Source: Acheta domesticus (taxonomy: Eukaryota; Arthropoda; Insecta; Orthoptera; Gryllidae). Taken from it: DNA of 64,000 nt. The position numbers were made by a program, and so were the translations under genes. Below the pieces are notes generated by a model. It was not told the origin of the DNA. It saw nothing but the letters and a program-made list of their open reading frames with translations, and made no database searches. This document shows, piece by piece, positions 1 to 10,900 of this stretch. Positions within the stretch are counted from its first letter, which is position 1; each line of letters begins with the position of its first letter. Location: contig JAHLJT010000631.1 in assembly GCA_031308135.1 (NCBI GenBank), forward strand, positions 262,030,925 through 262,094,924, in the 5' to 3' direction.

Positions 1-464
1 AAGAGATACGATCGGGAAAATATTTGTAACCTAATGTAACGTACATTCACTTACCCAAAGGAAGAATAGAACTTGAATGACATATTGGTATTTTTAACAC
101 ATCGCAGATCAAGCACATCTGACGTAACATCTCGTAATTGAATACAACTAGACTTAAATCACAGGCGAGGGCGTTGCTTGCTTTGGGAGGATGATGATCG
201 TGAGATGAGTGAATTACTCGCCGGGCAAGAGAGGTCGTTTGCTAAAACGCGCGATTGCAAATGGAGATGGGTTCGGTGAAATCCAATTTCGCGTAAAAAG
301 CCGCAACCGGCAGGCAAAATCAGCAGTGACCCCAGAGATGCAGATGCTCCCGCGTTGACCGGCAAAATGACCGAGTGCAGAGGGCAGACTAAAGAGAAAG
401 TGGCATCAGCTCGCTTAAACGAAGATGATTAGAACGAGGAGACAGACAATTTTGAAAAATGTTT
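1..464. other. Unassigned sequence
   Basis: I see no gene, repeat or RNA here. The stretch is of mixed composition and its longest reading frames (about 70 codons) have no recognisable motif. It leads directly into the LINE fragment on its right, so part of it may be older retrotransposon sequence too decayed to recognise. Confidence 0.4.
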
Positions 465-1005
465 AAGAAGTATATTGACGAACGCATTAAAGAGGCAAGA
501 GGAGCCATAAGAATGCTGAAAGGCGTGTTATAAGTTGGGAAATTCACGTAAGAACAAAAAACATTATTGTAAGGACTATTATTGAAAGTATTCTAACTTA
601 CGTTGGAGAGAGTTGGACCTTGACGGAACGTCAGAGTCAGAAATTGTATGCCGTAGAAATTAACGAAATGCCATTGGATGAGCTATGAAGAAGCTGCCGA
701 ATTTCTGGAATAAAGACAATTAGAAACATAGAAATGAGGGAACGAATTCAGCAAATGAAATCTGTTGTTGACAGATTAGAAAGTAAAACGCTGCAATGGT
801 ATGGCCATCTGGCAAGAATGTCAGATTCAAGATGACAAAAGAATGTCCTCGATTGGTCTCCTCCAGGAAGAATGAAAAGGGGAAGGCCTCGTAAAACCTT
901 AAATTCATGAATAATTGAAGCCACGCGTGAAATAAGAATGGATTACGACTTGTGGGCGGATAGAAAAGGCTGAAACCTCAAAACAAGAGACAACCATTGC
1001 CAAGT
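465..1005 (+). pseudogene. Broken LINE reverse-transcriptase C-terminus
   Basis: This is the C-terminal end of a non-LTR retrotransposon polyprotein, decayed beyond function. Read on the + strand, an upstream piece (IDERIKEARGAIRMLKGVL) is followed, after stops and a frameshift near 550-580, by ESILTYVGESWTLTERQSQK. One continuous frame then carries LQWYGHLARMSDSR and PPGRMKRGRPRKTLNS, with in-frame stops after DEL, after DSR, after LNS and near the end. The order Y-G-x-E-x-W-T-L, then W-Y-G-H-L-x-R-M, then R-G-R-P-R-K is typical of the region after the RT thumb in many arthropod LINE ORF2 proteins. The endonuclease and the catalytic RT core are absent. It looks like an old 5'-truncated insertion. 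The exact LINE clade cannot be set from this piece. Confidence 0.8.
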
Positions 1006-1680
1006 GGAAACGCTGGCAAAAGTAAAAGTAAGTTTAAGAAGATACCTGCGACCGGGACTACGGTGTTCGCTTTATCGGGATTGAGACAGTAATATCCGGT
1101 TGGAAGAGGATTTGAAAGGTCTGGAAGAAAGGTTTAATATAATGGGATTATTGTTTTGGGGGTTTCACATAACGCTCATTGGACATTCATTTCTGTGAAG
1201 GAAAGATGACTGCAGGCAGCAAGTAAGTAATGAGTTGAAGTGCATAATGGTACGGTTGTTGCAGTTGTGAGAGTGATGAACCTAAGCCGGAAAGCAAAAA
1301 CTGATGTTCTAGATTTTCTGAAGTTGGAAATCTGGGCTGGCAGGTAACTTTAAAAATGTGCCACCTAAATTACATGAGATTTGTCACAAATTATGTGAAA
1401 ATACCTAAAATTCTAACAATAATTTATTAATGTTAGTACTGTTTCCAGTTTGCGCAATAAATTATTGACTAAAAGCAAAAAAGCAATCCAAATTGCCTAA
1501 GATATAAAATCTGTTGCTTTACAAATGAACAAGATGTTCGGTTAAAAATTTGTGTAAGACAAGAGCGAACATCCAGCTTTGATGTAAGCCTTCATTAAAA
1601 AACCTTTCTTATAGAAAAAAGGTTAAAGAAGTTATTTAAATACTTAAAATGGTTTGTCATTTGTGCATCTATTTGATACA
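1006..1680. other. Unassigned A+T-rich sequence
   Basis: No coding frame, RNA or repeat is evident. The first part may still hold 3' UTR of the LINE fragment to its left, but no polyA or duplicated target site is visible. Confidence 0.4.
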
Positions 1681-1682
1681 AC

Positions 1683-1746
1683 CGGGATACGAGTCCGTGA
1701 CCTTCTGCTATAAAGGGAGATGCTCTATCAGCTGAGCTGTGGTATT
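1683..1746 (-). repeat. Degenerate tRNA-like segment, probably a SINE head
   Basis: On the minus strand the sequence reads like a tRNA: an A-box-like AGCTCAGCTGATAGAGC is followed about 35 bases later by a B-box-like GACTCGTATCC. The D arm is well formed, but the anticodon stem does not pair and the acceptor ends do not match, so this is unlikely to be a working tRNA gene. A tRNA-derived SINE head or tRNA pseudogene is the simplest reading. A second tRNA-like segment lies about 160 bp to the right in the opposite orientation. Confidence 0.5.
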
Positions 1747-1902
1747 AAACATTGCATTCGCAACAACTGTTAGCATACAATCGTCACGATTGCAACAATC
1801 GCATTTCATTCGTCTCCACCCTTCATGACAAATGAGCCGTTATATGAGATCGCTGATTGCTTTAAGATCGTTAAATTGTCACAAATTCAATGTTTCATCC
1901 CA

Positions 1903-1970
1903 TAACTCAGTTGGTAGAACATCTGACTGCATAACGGAAGGTTCCGGGCTTGGATCCAGGTGGGTCAATA
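1903..1970 (+). repeat. Degenerate tRNA-like segment
   Basis: The + strand shows an A-box-like ACTCAGTTGGTAGAACA, an anticodon-arm-like stretch with GCA in the anticodon position, and a damaged B box (GGCTTGGATCC). The anticodon stem nearly pairs (one mismatch) but the T stem is broken, so it is best read as a tRNA pseudogene or SINE head. No recognisable SINE body follows it. Confidence 0.45.
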
Positions 1971-3155
1971 TTTGCACTTCGTGGCAATCCATTTTCAGTA
2001 TGTATGTGTGGTGCATTAGCACGGTTCCATCTATCTGACAACAATGTACTCTCATTACTAATTGCGAATGCGCGCAGAAATTGAAAGAAAATGATGCAGC
2101 CTTCACTCATGTGAGAGGAGTCTATAGGCTGGGGTTTCAAAAGGATGGGACATTCTTTATCATAGAGGAAGATTGAAGACCTTTTCCGATTGAACTACTA
2201 ATGCTTGGAATGGCCTATTGGGATGCAGAAATCCCGTAAATAATGTTCATAAAGTTTAAACATCAGATTGTTTTACGAGAAGAAAAGAAAACAATCTAAT
2301 TACCAGATTTAAATATTTTAGATGATTTATTGTTAAATTAATGTTTAAATTATTTAAATAAGATATAACCCTTCAAGTTCTTCCTTTATAATTGTCTTCT
2401 ATATCCAAATAAACAAGAAAAACTATTGTCTTTATTAAGGTAACTTTTGTGACCTGAAATTTAAAAAAGTGTCAAAATCTTTGTCAATTTTCAGAAACAT
2501 GAAAATATTTCAAATAGTGTATAAAGAGTAAATTTCAAATAGTTATAGCTGTGAAGCATTAAAAACATTGAAGACGTATTTTAGGAGTTGAATTTTAATA
2601 CATTTGTCCATTTTCTTACTTTTTGGTCATAAATATCATATTAATTTGTTAATTCAATAACTTTTCTTCTTTATTTGAGTAAAGAAGGCAATATAAAGAA
2701 TCAGCTTGAAGTTTTGGATATAAGTAATTAATTTAAGTGTTAATTTAATAACTTGTTCACCTAAATTGTTAAATATGGATAAATGGCTACCTTTTCTCTT
2801 CTGAAAGAATCTATTTTTATCTTTGAGAACATCATTCTCGGAACTACAGGAATCACAATCTGAGAGGTTTTTGAAAAATTGACTTTTTTGGAAAAGAATG
2901 TCCCGAATATACTCTCATTCGCACTGCTTACAACTCAGCTCGTGTCAAGCGACGAGGAAGAAAGAAGCTTCAGTTTTCACGTGTGCCGTTTCCGAACAGC
3001 CAATTTTCGCTGCACCATTTTCCTTTTTCCGCACACTCTACAGCGGCATTTTTCCTATTGGACGTCTCTCTTACCCGTGATGATCTCTGCCTGATCAAAT
3101 TGTCAGCCTAGAAGGTCTCACTTTCATGCATCTCCAACCTTAGTACCGATGGGAC
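1971..3155. other. Unassigned A+T-rich sequence
   Basis: This is A+T-rich DNA with short reading frames only (up to about 75 codons) and none with a family motif. No structured repeat was found. Confidence 0.4.
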
Positions 3156-3318
3156 CGTTATAGAAGGTATTTAAGAATTGACTGTAGGGATATCACTCTA
3201 CAGAACATAAATGACAGCATTTTAACAACTTTTAGGTCGTTATACAAGGTATTTAGTAAATGACTGTAGGGATACCACTCTACAAAAGATAAATGACAGC
3301 ATTTAAACACTTTTACGT
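3156..3318. repeat. Two-copy tandem duplication, about 82 bp
   Basis: A unit beginning CGTTATAGAAGGTATTTA and containing TGACTGTAGGGATA and AATGACAGCATTT is present twice in tandem with a period of 81-82 bp. The copies differ at a few sites, and the start of a third copy (CGTTAT) follows. It has no coding content. Confidence 0.8.
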
Positions 3319-3363
3319 CGTTATTGTGCTCACGAACGTAATGGTCCTTACTCGGTTAAAAAT

Positions 3364-3443
3364 CCATTTGCCAAATTTGCCATCCATTTGCCAAATTTGT
3401 CATCCATTTGCCAAATTTGCCATCCATTTGCCAAATTTCTCAT
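3364..3443. repeat. 20-bp tandem repeat, four copies
   Basis: CCATTTGCCAAATTTGCCAT is repeated four times at an exact 20-bp spacing (starts 3364, 3384, 3404, 3424) with single-base differences. Each unit contains the inverted motif TTTGCCAAA, so a strand can fold locally. No function is apparent. Confidence 0.9.
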
Positions 3444-4177
3444 TATAACTGAGGAGTCATAAAGAAAATTGGTGTAGAAAATTGTAAGCAACATGTGTGT
3501 TAGGTGATTACAGAATTCCAGAAAATTACTGAACATATTTCTAAATAGTGTGCTAATCCTGTAGTCGTTTTATAATCACATCGTTCATAGATTTGTGGCA
3601 TAAATGAGAAATTCGGATCCTGGAAACCTACTTTGATGCTCACTTTATCGCTTTAAAGATATCAAGAAGGATATAGATGAAATATTGAAGGATATAGAAT
3701 GAAATATTGAGACATGTCGCGAAGAGAAATGGAAAATCACATTTTATTCTTTATTGGTAAGTGAAACAAGTTTATATAAATAAGAAATATATAAAAAGAA
3801 GTCGAAAGACTTGCGAAGGAACAAATGCGAAGGGACCTTGGGTTGTGTGTAGGAAGGTTAAGAGACTACCTTAGGGTGTGCCGGAGAGGCCATGAAGAAA
3901 ATAGAAGTAAAGGAATTTTCAAAATAATTATATTATTAGGAGCTCCGTGCGCTGCTGGGCAGACTTCGCGCGAGGAAGCTGTGCTCTCGGCCATCGTCAT
4001 AGGGGATGGTTCTACTTCTTAGAGAGGAGAGATCTACTTCCTAGCTTAGCGTCAGCCAGCCATGGTATTACATTCACATTTCGTGTAAGAAAGCACACAA
4101 GAAAAACAAAGAAACAAATTTCGTAATACCGCAGCCAAAACAAATTTTTTGACGATTTCAGTCCCTAGCTCGCATTA
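3444..4177. other. Unassigned sequence
   Basis: No recognisable gene or element. A 65-codon frame at 3825-4022 has no known motif. Confidence 0.35.
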
Positions 4178-4199
4178 CGCTACCCGATGTTCTCTGAAC
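4178..4199. repeat. Left target-site duplication of nested SINE-1
   Basis: This 22-bp sequence (CGCTACCCGATGTTCTCTGA plus 2 bases) recurs at 4874-4895 with one mismatch. The two copies sit exactly at the outer ends of the SINE-1 copy, as expected for duplicated target sites made by target-primed reverse transcription. Confidence 0.8.
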
Positions 4200-4873
4200 A
4201 GTGGATTTTCGACGTTAGCGAGGTGGAATTCAGCCGCTGTCTGTCGCTTGCTCTGATCGGTAGTTTTTCGCGATTGCTCCGATCGACACCTGGCGAGTGC
4301 GGGAGCAGTACTTCAACGAACGGGCCACAGACCGCGGCATCTTTCCTTTCTCTTCTTTTTCCTATCCTACCCCTTACTTACACACCCATTCACATTCACT
4401 ACACTACCAAATTTGTCGAGAGCTTATACTGCGATTTTTGTAGGAAGAGCTCTCAAGATAACTCAAATCCCATCTTCGCGGTGGAATATGTCACGGCATT
4501 TCGCGACTTTTCTCGGTCTTGCCGGTAGAAGTCGCATGATCGCAAGCACTGCTTCATACGGTCGCGATCGTGCGAAATCTAGCGGAACGACTGTGAATGA
4601 TACGAAATGCCGTGACATATTCCATCGCGAAGATGGGATTTGAGTTATCTTGAGAGCTCTTCCTACAAAAATCGCAGTATAGAGCATGTCCCTGTTGCCC
4701 CTCTGTTGGGAGATACCCGGTTGGGGAAAACCCCGCGAAACGTCAGGTAGGTCGACGTCGGATCCCGCGGGAAAACATCACCGTCACCTCTGCAATACAA
4801 TTATAAACTACACTTACTGGAATAATGACGTTATAAGTCGAAGCATTCGAAAAAAAAATCAATTAATTAATTT
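4200..4873 (+). mobile_element. SINE-1 copy, + strand, 5'-truncated and split by an inverted-repeat element
   Basis: Reverse-complementing this segment gives the same order of blocks as the fuller SINE-1 copies at 23047-23560 and 61135-61662. 4200-4420 matches their right half (GAAAGGAAAGAT, TACTGCTC, AACTACCGATCAGAGCA). 4688-4873 matches their left half (GGTATCTCCCA, AGTGTAGT and the tail). The tRNA-like head is missing at the left, so the copy is 5'-truncated. The right end closes with a simple AATCAATTAATTAATTT tail directly against the right target duplication. This fixes the element's orientation: head left and tail right here, and the reverse for the other copies. The interruption at 4421-4687 is a separate inverted-repeat element. 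Confidence 0.8.
4421..4687. mobile_element. MITE-like inverted-repeat element inside SINE-1
   Basis: About 82-84 bp at the left end (from about 4422 to 4504) recur as the reverse complement at the right end (about 4604-4687) with only two or three differences. Outer ends read GCTTATACTGCG on the left and, reverse-complemented, GCTCTATACTGCG on the right. The interior is only about 100 bp and holds no transposase. The size and long terminal inverted repeats suit a non-autonomous DNA transposon or foldback element. I could not resolve a clear target duplication, so no superfamily is assigned. Because it interrupts SINE-1, it inserted later. Confidence 0.8.
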
Positions 4874-4895
4874 CGCTACCCGATGTTTTCTGAAC
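4874..4895. repeat. Right target-site duplication of nested SINE-1
   Basis: This is the second copy of the 22-bp sequence at 4178-4199, differing at one base (TTTTCTG for TTCTCTG). It abuts the simple-sequence tail of SINE-1. Confidence 0.8.
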
Positions 4896-5239
4896 TGCGG
4901 TAATACTTGTAGACGGCTCTACTCCGCATGCGAAGTAACTCTCTTCTCATGAGTCTCGCCCGCACTCTAACGGTGGAGAGCGCAGATATCTCGCGCCAAG
5001 TGCACCGCGTCGCCACGCGACGCCTCGCGCCCGCTAATTCATTTAGCTCGCTTCCGAGTGGAGCGCTCGCATCGCATTCATTATGCAGCGCAGGCGAACC
5101 GCAACCCCCCCCCCCCGCGGCCACACTTCATCGGAGCCGCAATGAAAGCCTCGCCTTCCCCGCCGCCTACATCGCCCCCCCCCGGCGCTGATCGGAAGCA
5201 GCGTTCTACACGACCGAGCGTGCCCATCAGAATTATTCG
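4896..5239. other. GC-rich island with a poly-C run
   Basis: About 4970-5200 is much richer in G+C and CpG than its surroundings and includes a 12-base C run at 5105-5116. Overlapping open frames here reflect composition only. It could be a CpG island or promoter, but no start site or exon can be shown. Confidence 0.35.
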
Positions 5240-5430
5240 GGTGATCAATTTATTGTGAGCATGCTGACGATTAATTAGCAATGAAGGTCGCGTCAACGGG
5301 TGGTAAGATCATTAGTAACGTAAGTGTAGTGCATGCTTTTTTATCGCGAGAGGTGGCTGTGACGTTCCACAGCTGGCTGGCGTGATCCGGTGCCGATCTG
5401 CACGTCGGCTAGCAGGGGTTTTCCCTAATA
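5240..5430 (-). mobile_element. SINE-1 fragment (tail half)
   Basis: The + strand follows the SINE-1 tail order: GTCAACGG near 5292, then AACGTAAGTGTAGTGCATG, a GGTGGCTGTGA block, GATCCGGTGCCGATCTGCA, and GGGGTTTTCCCT at the right limit. The half that should carry the tRNA-like head is missing, so this is a 5'-truncated minus-strand copy. It is considerably diverged from the 23-kb and 61-kb copies. Confidence 0.65.
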
Positions 5431-7490
5431 GACCGGGAGCCGGCAAAAAAATCCACAAATGATAAGCTCAAAGCTAAAAATTTTTGAGAAGTTAGCCAAG
5501 TTAGCCAGTGTTACAAGGAACAAGGAAACGTAATTATGACGGCCAGTAGGTATCGGTGTTGCGCTGTACAATTGTTTGAATGTGTCAAAAAAAAAACAAC
5601 CAACAACTATGCTATAGGGGAATGAGTACACAGTAAATTTTGTTGTATATTGTTCGTTAGACAGACAAAAGTGTGAAAGAGTTGTATGTCATACCGATGT
5701 GGCGTCTCAAAGTGTACGCCATATTGCATTTGAAGCTTCATTTTGTAATGTCCTCTTGTATTACGAGATCAAAGCTAATGTTTTGCTCTAATGGCAGAAA
5801 ATTATTTTTCATTGCCGATTATGACCACGCTATACCTTTCCGGCGTCTCTAAGTAGCCACCACACTAATTCAAAGATGTTTAAATTGTCACCAGACCATG
5901 TGTAATAGGTACATACCCGAGAAAAATATTTTTTTCATTGATTTTAATGTCTACAAGACATTAATAAATGAAAGTTGACAAAGATGACTTCCTATATTTC
6001 ATTCTATTATTCATAGATGTTTAGGTTGCTGTAAGTCTTGGGTGGACGAATGAAATATTAACGGATGAGGCGATGAGAGGAGCTGAGACGAGCATTTAGA
6101 AATAAGTGAGCCAAACATTGGTACAAGCTATTACATAATTTTTAGTATGAATTCACGGAAACATACAAGTACTTATTCTTGTGATTATTATGATCACGCG
6201 AGGCGGCAATCTTGTTGATTCTTGACCCTCAATGTTTTGTTTACTTTGCATGGGATAGGTGTTTCATAATGCCATGTCTCTCCTTTGTGGTAGGTGTACG
6301 ACAGTCTATTTGAAAGTATTTGCTATTTGCAAGTATCGAAAAGTAACACGTTCCGATCAATAAACAGTGAAGGTAAGTACTAGTTTCTATGCGTGAGTGG
6401 GGAAATAGTATATTACGAAACGATGATGTAATGACGGGTATGAATACACGAGTGTGAAGTGATATTACGAAACGAGCGGGGAACGACCAGTGGCAGCTGT
6501 CATGCAGTGTTCAGCCAACGTCACTTGGATATTCACGGAGGTCTCCTAGGTGACTTTCCTTCAGTATAAACACACCACGCTTCAAACTAGCAGTACGTTA
6601 GTTAAATTAGGATTAAATTTCGTAAATAAAATTCATCAAATTTCTGAATCTGTTTTTGAGTATTTTGATTTTCTTCTGAATTTTGGACACAGGGGAGAAC
6701 ATTTGTGGTTTACAGTCACCACTTCACAGGTTGTCTCAGCACAGTTACATATGCAATCCCACTAAATATTTAGTAGGGTTATCAATGATTGAGCACCTGT
6801 CAAATGTAAACTTGTCGGTGATTGGTCAAACTCTGTACTATAATGAAGCTGTTTCGTAATGAATATCATTATACAACGAGCTGCAACCATCTAATGCGGA
6901 AATTATAAAATGGGAGTAGAAAAACATTATTTTCGCGTAGGTCTCTAGTTCTTCTTCAACCTCAGCGGGAAATTGTGTGAAATATTAGTGTAATGTATTG
7001 TTTCCTCAGAAAGATTGTTTCATTAAAGTTTCATTATCTGTACCAAATTCATTGATAAGACTTCAAAATATGTCCCGCAATGTTTTATTCTGTGAGGTGC
7101 TCATTATAAAAGGAAAAAAGTTTTGTTTTTTTCACCTTCATTACACTAAAATATTGGCACTCTGATTTTTTGATTTTATTCTGTCAAAAATGCCTAAACA
7201 ATAGTATTATTACACAAAAATGTCTCACAAGTTAAAATAAATTTGTTTCAATGAAAGTATAAAATTTTCTTCGGTATCTTTCTCAGCTAGTCGATTTCTT
7301 CCTCTGTTATCACTTCCACTTACGGATTCAATCGCCGTCCCTCAATTCGATAGCGAGGCTTCTCCAAATGCTCTAAGGGACTACTCCAATGAGCTGGCAG
7401 GGGCAGGCCCCACCCTCTCGCTCATGGCTGTTCTCGTTTGCGGCCGAAGCGGACATGCACTTTCAAGCCGGCGACCGGAAGTAGCCAGTG
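5431..7490. other. Unassigned A+T-rich sequence
   Basis: Two kilobases without a recognisable gene. Small items seen are an 8-bp hairpin (TAATGTCT-ACA-AGACATTA, near 5948) and a motif ATATTACGAAACGA repeated near 6410 and 6462. Reading frames reach about 70 codons and lack motifs. Confidence 0.4.
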
Positions 7491-7543
7491 CACGAGAGAG
7501 AAGGAGAGATATAGAGAAAGAGAGGAAAAGAGAGAGAGAATGT
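7491..7543. repeat. Purine-rich (GA)n-type tract
   Basis: An imperfect run of GAGAGA/GGAGAG/AAAGAGAG on the + strand. It is a simple-sequence tract. Confidence 0.8.
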
Positions 7544-7976
7544 GCAGCTGGAAGGTAAACTATTCTCCTACATTGTTAATTTTGGTAAAAAGAAGTAGAT
7601 TGAATTGGAATTTGAAATTTGATGAAGCCTGATTGCAATCACCCGTTCTTCTCAACGTCTTGCAACGCGAAGTACAATATCGTTGATTTCACTTTCACAC
7701 TTGTATTCATACCCTCACTCCAAATAAAATACAAACATTGAATACGTCCTGCGCCTAACAACGGTAACGACAACCCTCTATCTCACCCACAATACACAAA
7801 GTAATAAAACAGCTGAACCGCAGGCTGCGCCATTCGCGCGGCGAAACGATCGCGAAGCGTAACGAGCCCCCCCCCGACTCACCGCGTCGCGGCGCCCGTG
7901 GCCACGGGACAGAGCCAGCGCAGGCCAGCCAGGCCCACGCGCCATCCCCTTCATGGGGCACGGCGCCCGATATCCG
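7544..7976. other. Unassigned, GC-rich toward the satellite
   Basis: The first half is ordinary A+T-rich DNA. About 7820-7970 is CpG- and C-rich, with an eight-C run, and directly borders the satellite array. No gene signal is convincing. Confidence 0.35.
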
Positions 7977-10900
7977 AAGTTCCTTTCAGGTTGATTGACT
8001 AATGATTCCGGGCGCATCAGCTACTAAGGTCACTGGTCCCGTAAACAGGGGAAGTTCCTTTCAGGTTGATTGACTAATGATTCCGGGCGCATCAGCCACT
8101 AAGGTCACTGGTCCCGTAAACAGGGGAAGTTCCTTTCAGGTTGATTGACTAATGATTCCGGGCGCATCAGCTACTAAGGTCACTGGTCCCGTAAACAGGG
8201 AAGTTCCTTTCAGGTTGATTAATGATTCCGGGCGCATCAGCCACTAAGGTCACTGGTCCCGTAAACAGGGGAGGTTCCTTTCAGGTTGATTGACTAATGA
8301 TTCCGGGCGCATCAGCCACTAAAGTCACAGGTCCCGTAAACAGGAGAAGTTCCTTTCAGGTTGATTGACTAATGATTCCGGGCGCATCAGCCACTAAGGT
8401 CACTGGTCCCGTAAACCGGGGAAGTTCCTTTCAGGTTGATTGACTAATGATTCCGGGCGCATCAGCCACTAAAGTCACAGGTCCCGTAAACAGGAGAAGT
8501 TCCTTTCAGGTTGATTGACTAATGATTCCGGGCGCATCAGCCACTAAGGTCACTGGTCCCGTAAACAGGAGAAGTTCCTTGCAGGTTGATTGACTAATGA
8601 TTCCGGGCGCATCAGCCACTAAGGTCACTGGTCCCGTAAACAGGGGAAGTTCCTTTCAGGTTGATTGACTAATGATTCCGGGCGCATCAGCCACTAAGGT
8701 CACTGGTCCCGTAAACAGGGGAAGTTCCTTTCAGGTTGATTGACTAATGATTCCGGGCGCATCAGCCACTAAGGTCACTGGTCCCGTAAACAGGGGAAGT
8801 TCCTTTCAGGTTGATTGACTAATGATTCCGGGCGCATCAGCTACTAAGGTCACTGGTCCCGTAAACAGGGAAGTTCCTTTCAGGTTGATTAATGATTCCG
8901 GGCGCATCAGCCACTAAGGTCACTGGTCCCGTAAACAGGGGAGGTTCCTTTCAGGTTGATTGACTAATGATTCCGGGCGCATCAGCTACTAAGGTCACTG
9001 GTCCCGTAAACAGGGGAAGTTCCTTTCAGGTTGATTGATTAATGATTCCGGGCGCATCAGCTACTAAGGTCACTGGTCCCGTAAACAGGGGAAGTTCCTT
9101 TCAGGTTGATTGATTAATGATTCCGGGCTCATCAGTTACTAAGGTCACTGGTCCCGTCAACAGGGGAAGTTCCTTTCAGGTTGATTAATGATTCCAGGCG
9201 CATCAGCCACTAAGGTCACTGGTCCCGTACACAGGGGAAGTTCCTTTCAGGTTGATTGATTAATGATTCCGGGCGCATGAACCACTAAGGTCACTGGTCC
9301 CGTAAACAGGGGAAGTTACTTTCAGGTTGATTGACTAATGATTCCGGGCGCATCAGCCACTAAGGTCACTGGTCCCGTAAACAGGGGAAGTTCCTTTCAG
9401 GTTGATTGACTAATGATTCCGGGCGCATCAGCCACTAAGGTCACTGGTCCCGTAAACAGGGGAAGTTCCTTTCAGGTTGATTGACTAATGATTCCGGGCG
9501 CATCAGCCACTAAAGTCACAGGTCCCGTAAACAGGAGAAGTTCCTTTCAGGTTGATTGACTAATGATTCCGGGCGCATCAGCCACTAAGGTCACTGGTCC
9601 CGTAAACAGGAGAAGTTCCTTGCAGGTTGATTGACTAATGATTCCGGGCGCATCAGCCACTAAGGTCACTGGTCCCGTAAACAGGGGAAGTTCCTTTCAG
9701 GTTGATTGACTAATGATTCCGGGCGCATCAGCCACTAAGGTCACTGGTCCCGTAAACAGGGGAAGTTCCTTTCAGGTTGATTGACTAATGATTCCGGGCG
9801 CATCAGCTACTAAGGTCACTGGTCCCGTAAACAGGGAAGTTCCTTTCACGTTGATTAATGATTCCGGGCGCATCAGCCACTAAGGTCACTGGTCCCGTAA
9901 ACAGGGGAAGTTCCTTTCAGGTTGATTGACTAATGATTCCGGGCGCATCAGCTACTAAGGTCACTGGTCCCGTAAACAGGGAAGTTCCTTTCAGGTTGAT
10001 TAATGATTCCGGGCGCATCAGCCACTAAGGTCACTGGTCCCGTAAACAGGGGAAGTTCCTTTCAGGTTGATTGACTAATGATTCCGGGCGCATCAGCTAC
10101 TAAGGTCACTGGTCCCGTAAACAGGGGAAGTTCCTTTCAGGTTGATTGACTAATGATTCCGGGCGCATCAGCTACTAAGGTCACTGGTCCCGTAAACAGG
10201 GAAGTTCCTTTCAGGTTGATTAATGATTCCGGGCGCAACAGCCACTAAGGTCACTGGTCCCGTAAACAGGGGAAGTTCCTTTCAGGTTGATTGACTAATG
10301 ATTCCGGGCGCATCAGCTACTAAGGTCACTGGTCCCGTAAACAGGGGAAGTTCCTTTCAGGTTGATTGATTAATGATTCCGGGCGCATCAGTTACTAAGG
10401 TCACTGGTCCCGTAAACAGGGGAAGTTCCTTTCAGGTTGATTAATGATTCCGGGCGCATCAGCCACTAAGGTCACTGGTCCCGTACACAGGGGAAGTTAC
10501 TTTCAGGTTGATTAATGATTCCGGGCGCATCAGCCACTAAGGTCACTGGTCCCGTAAACAGGGAAGTTCCTTTCAGGTGATTGACTAATGATTCCGGGCG
10601 CATCAGCTACTAAGGTCACTGGTCCCGTAAACAGGGAAGTTCCTTTCAGGTTGATTAATGATTCCGGGCGCATCAGCCACTAATGTCACTGGTCCCGTAA
10701 ACAGGGGAAGTTCCTTTCAGGTGATTGACTAATGATTCCGGGCGCATCAGCTACTAAGGTCACTGGTCCCGTAAACAGGGGAAGTTCCTTTCAGGTTGAT
10801 TGACTAATGATTCCGGGCGCATCAGCCACTAAGGTCACTGGTCCCGTAAACAGGGGAAGTTCCTTTCACGTTGATTGACTAATGATTCCGGGCGCATCAG

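Noticed and set aside
1683..1970. Functional tRNA genes
   Set aside because: Anticodon or T stems do not pair and the acceptor ends do not match, so only tRNA-derived relics are supported.
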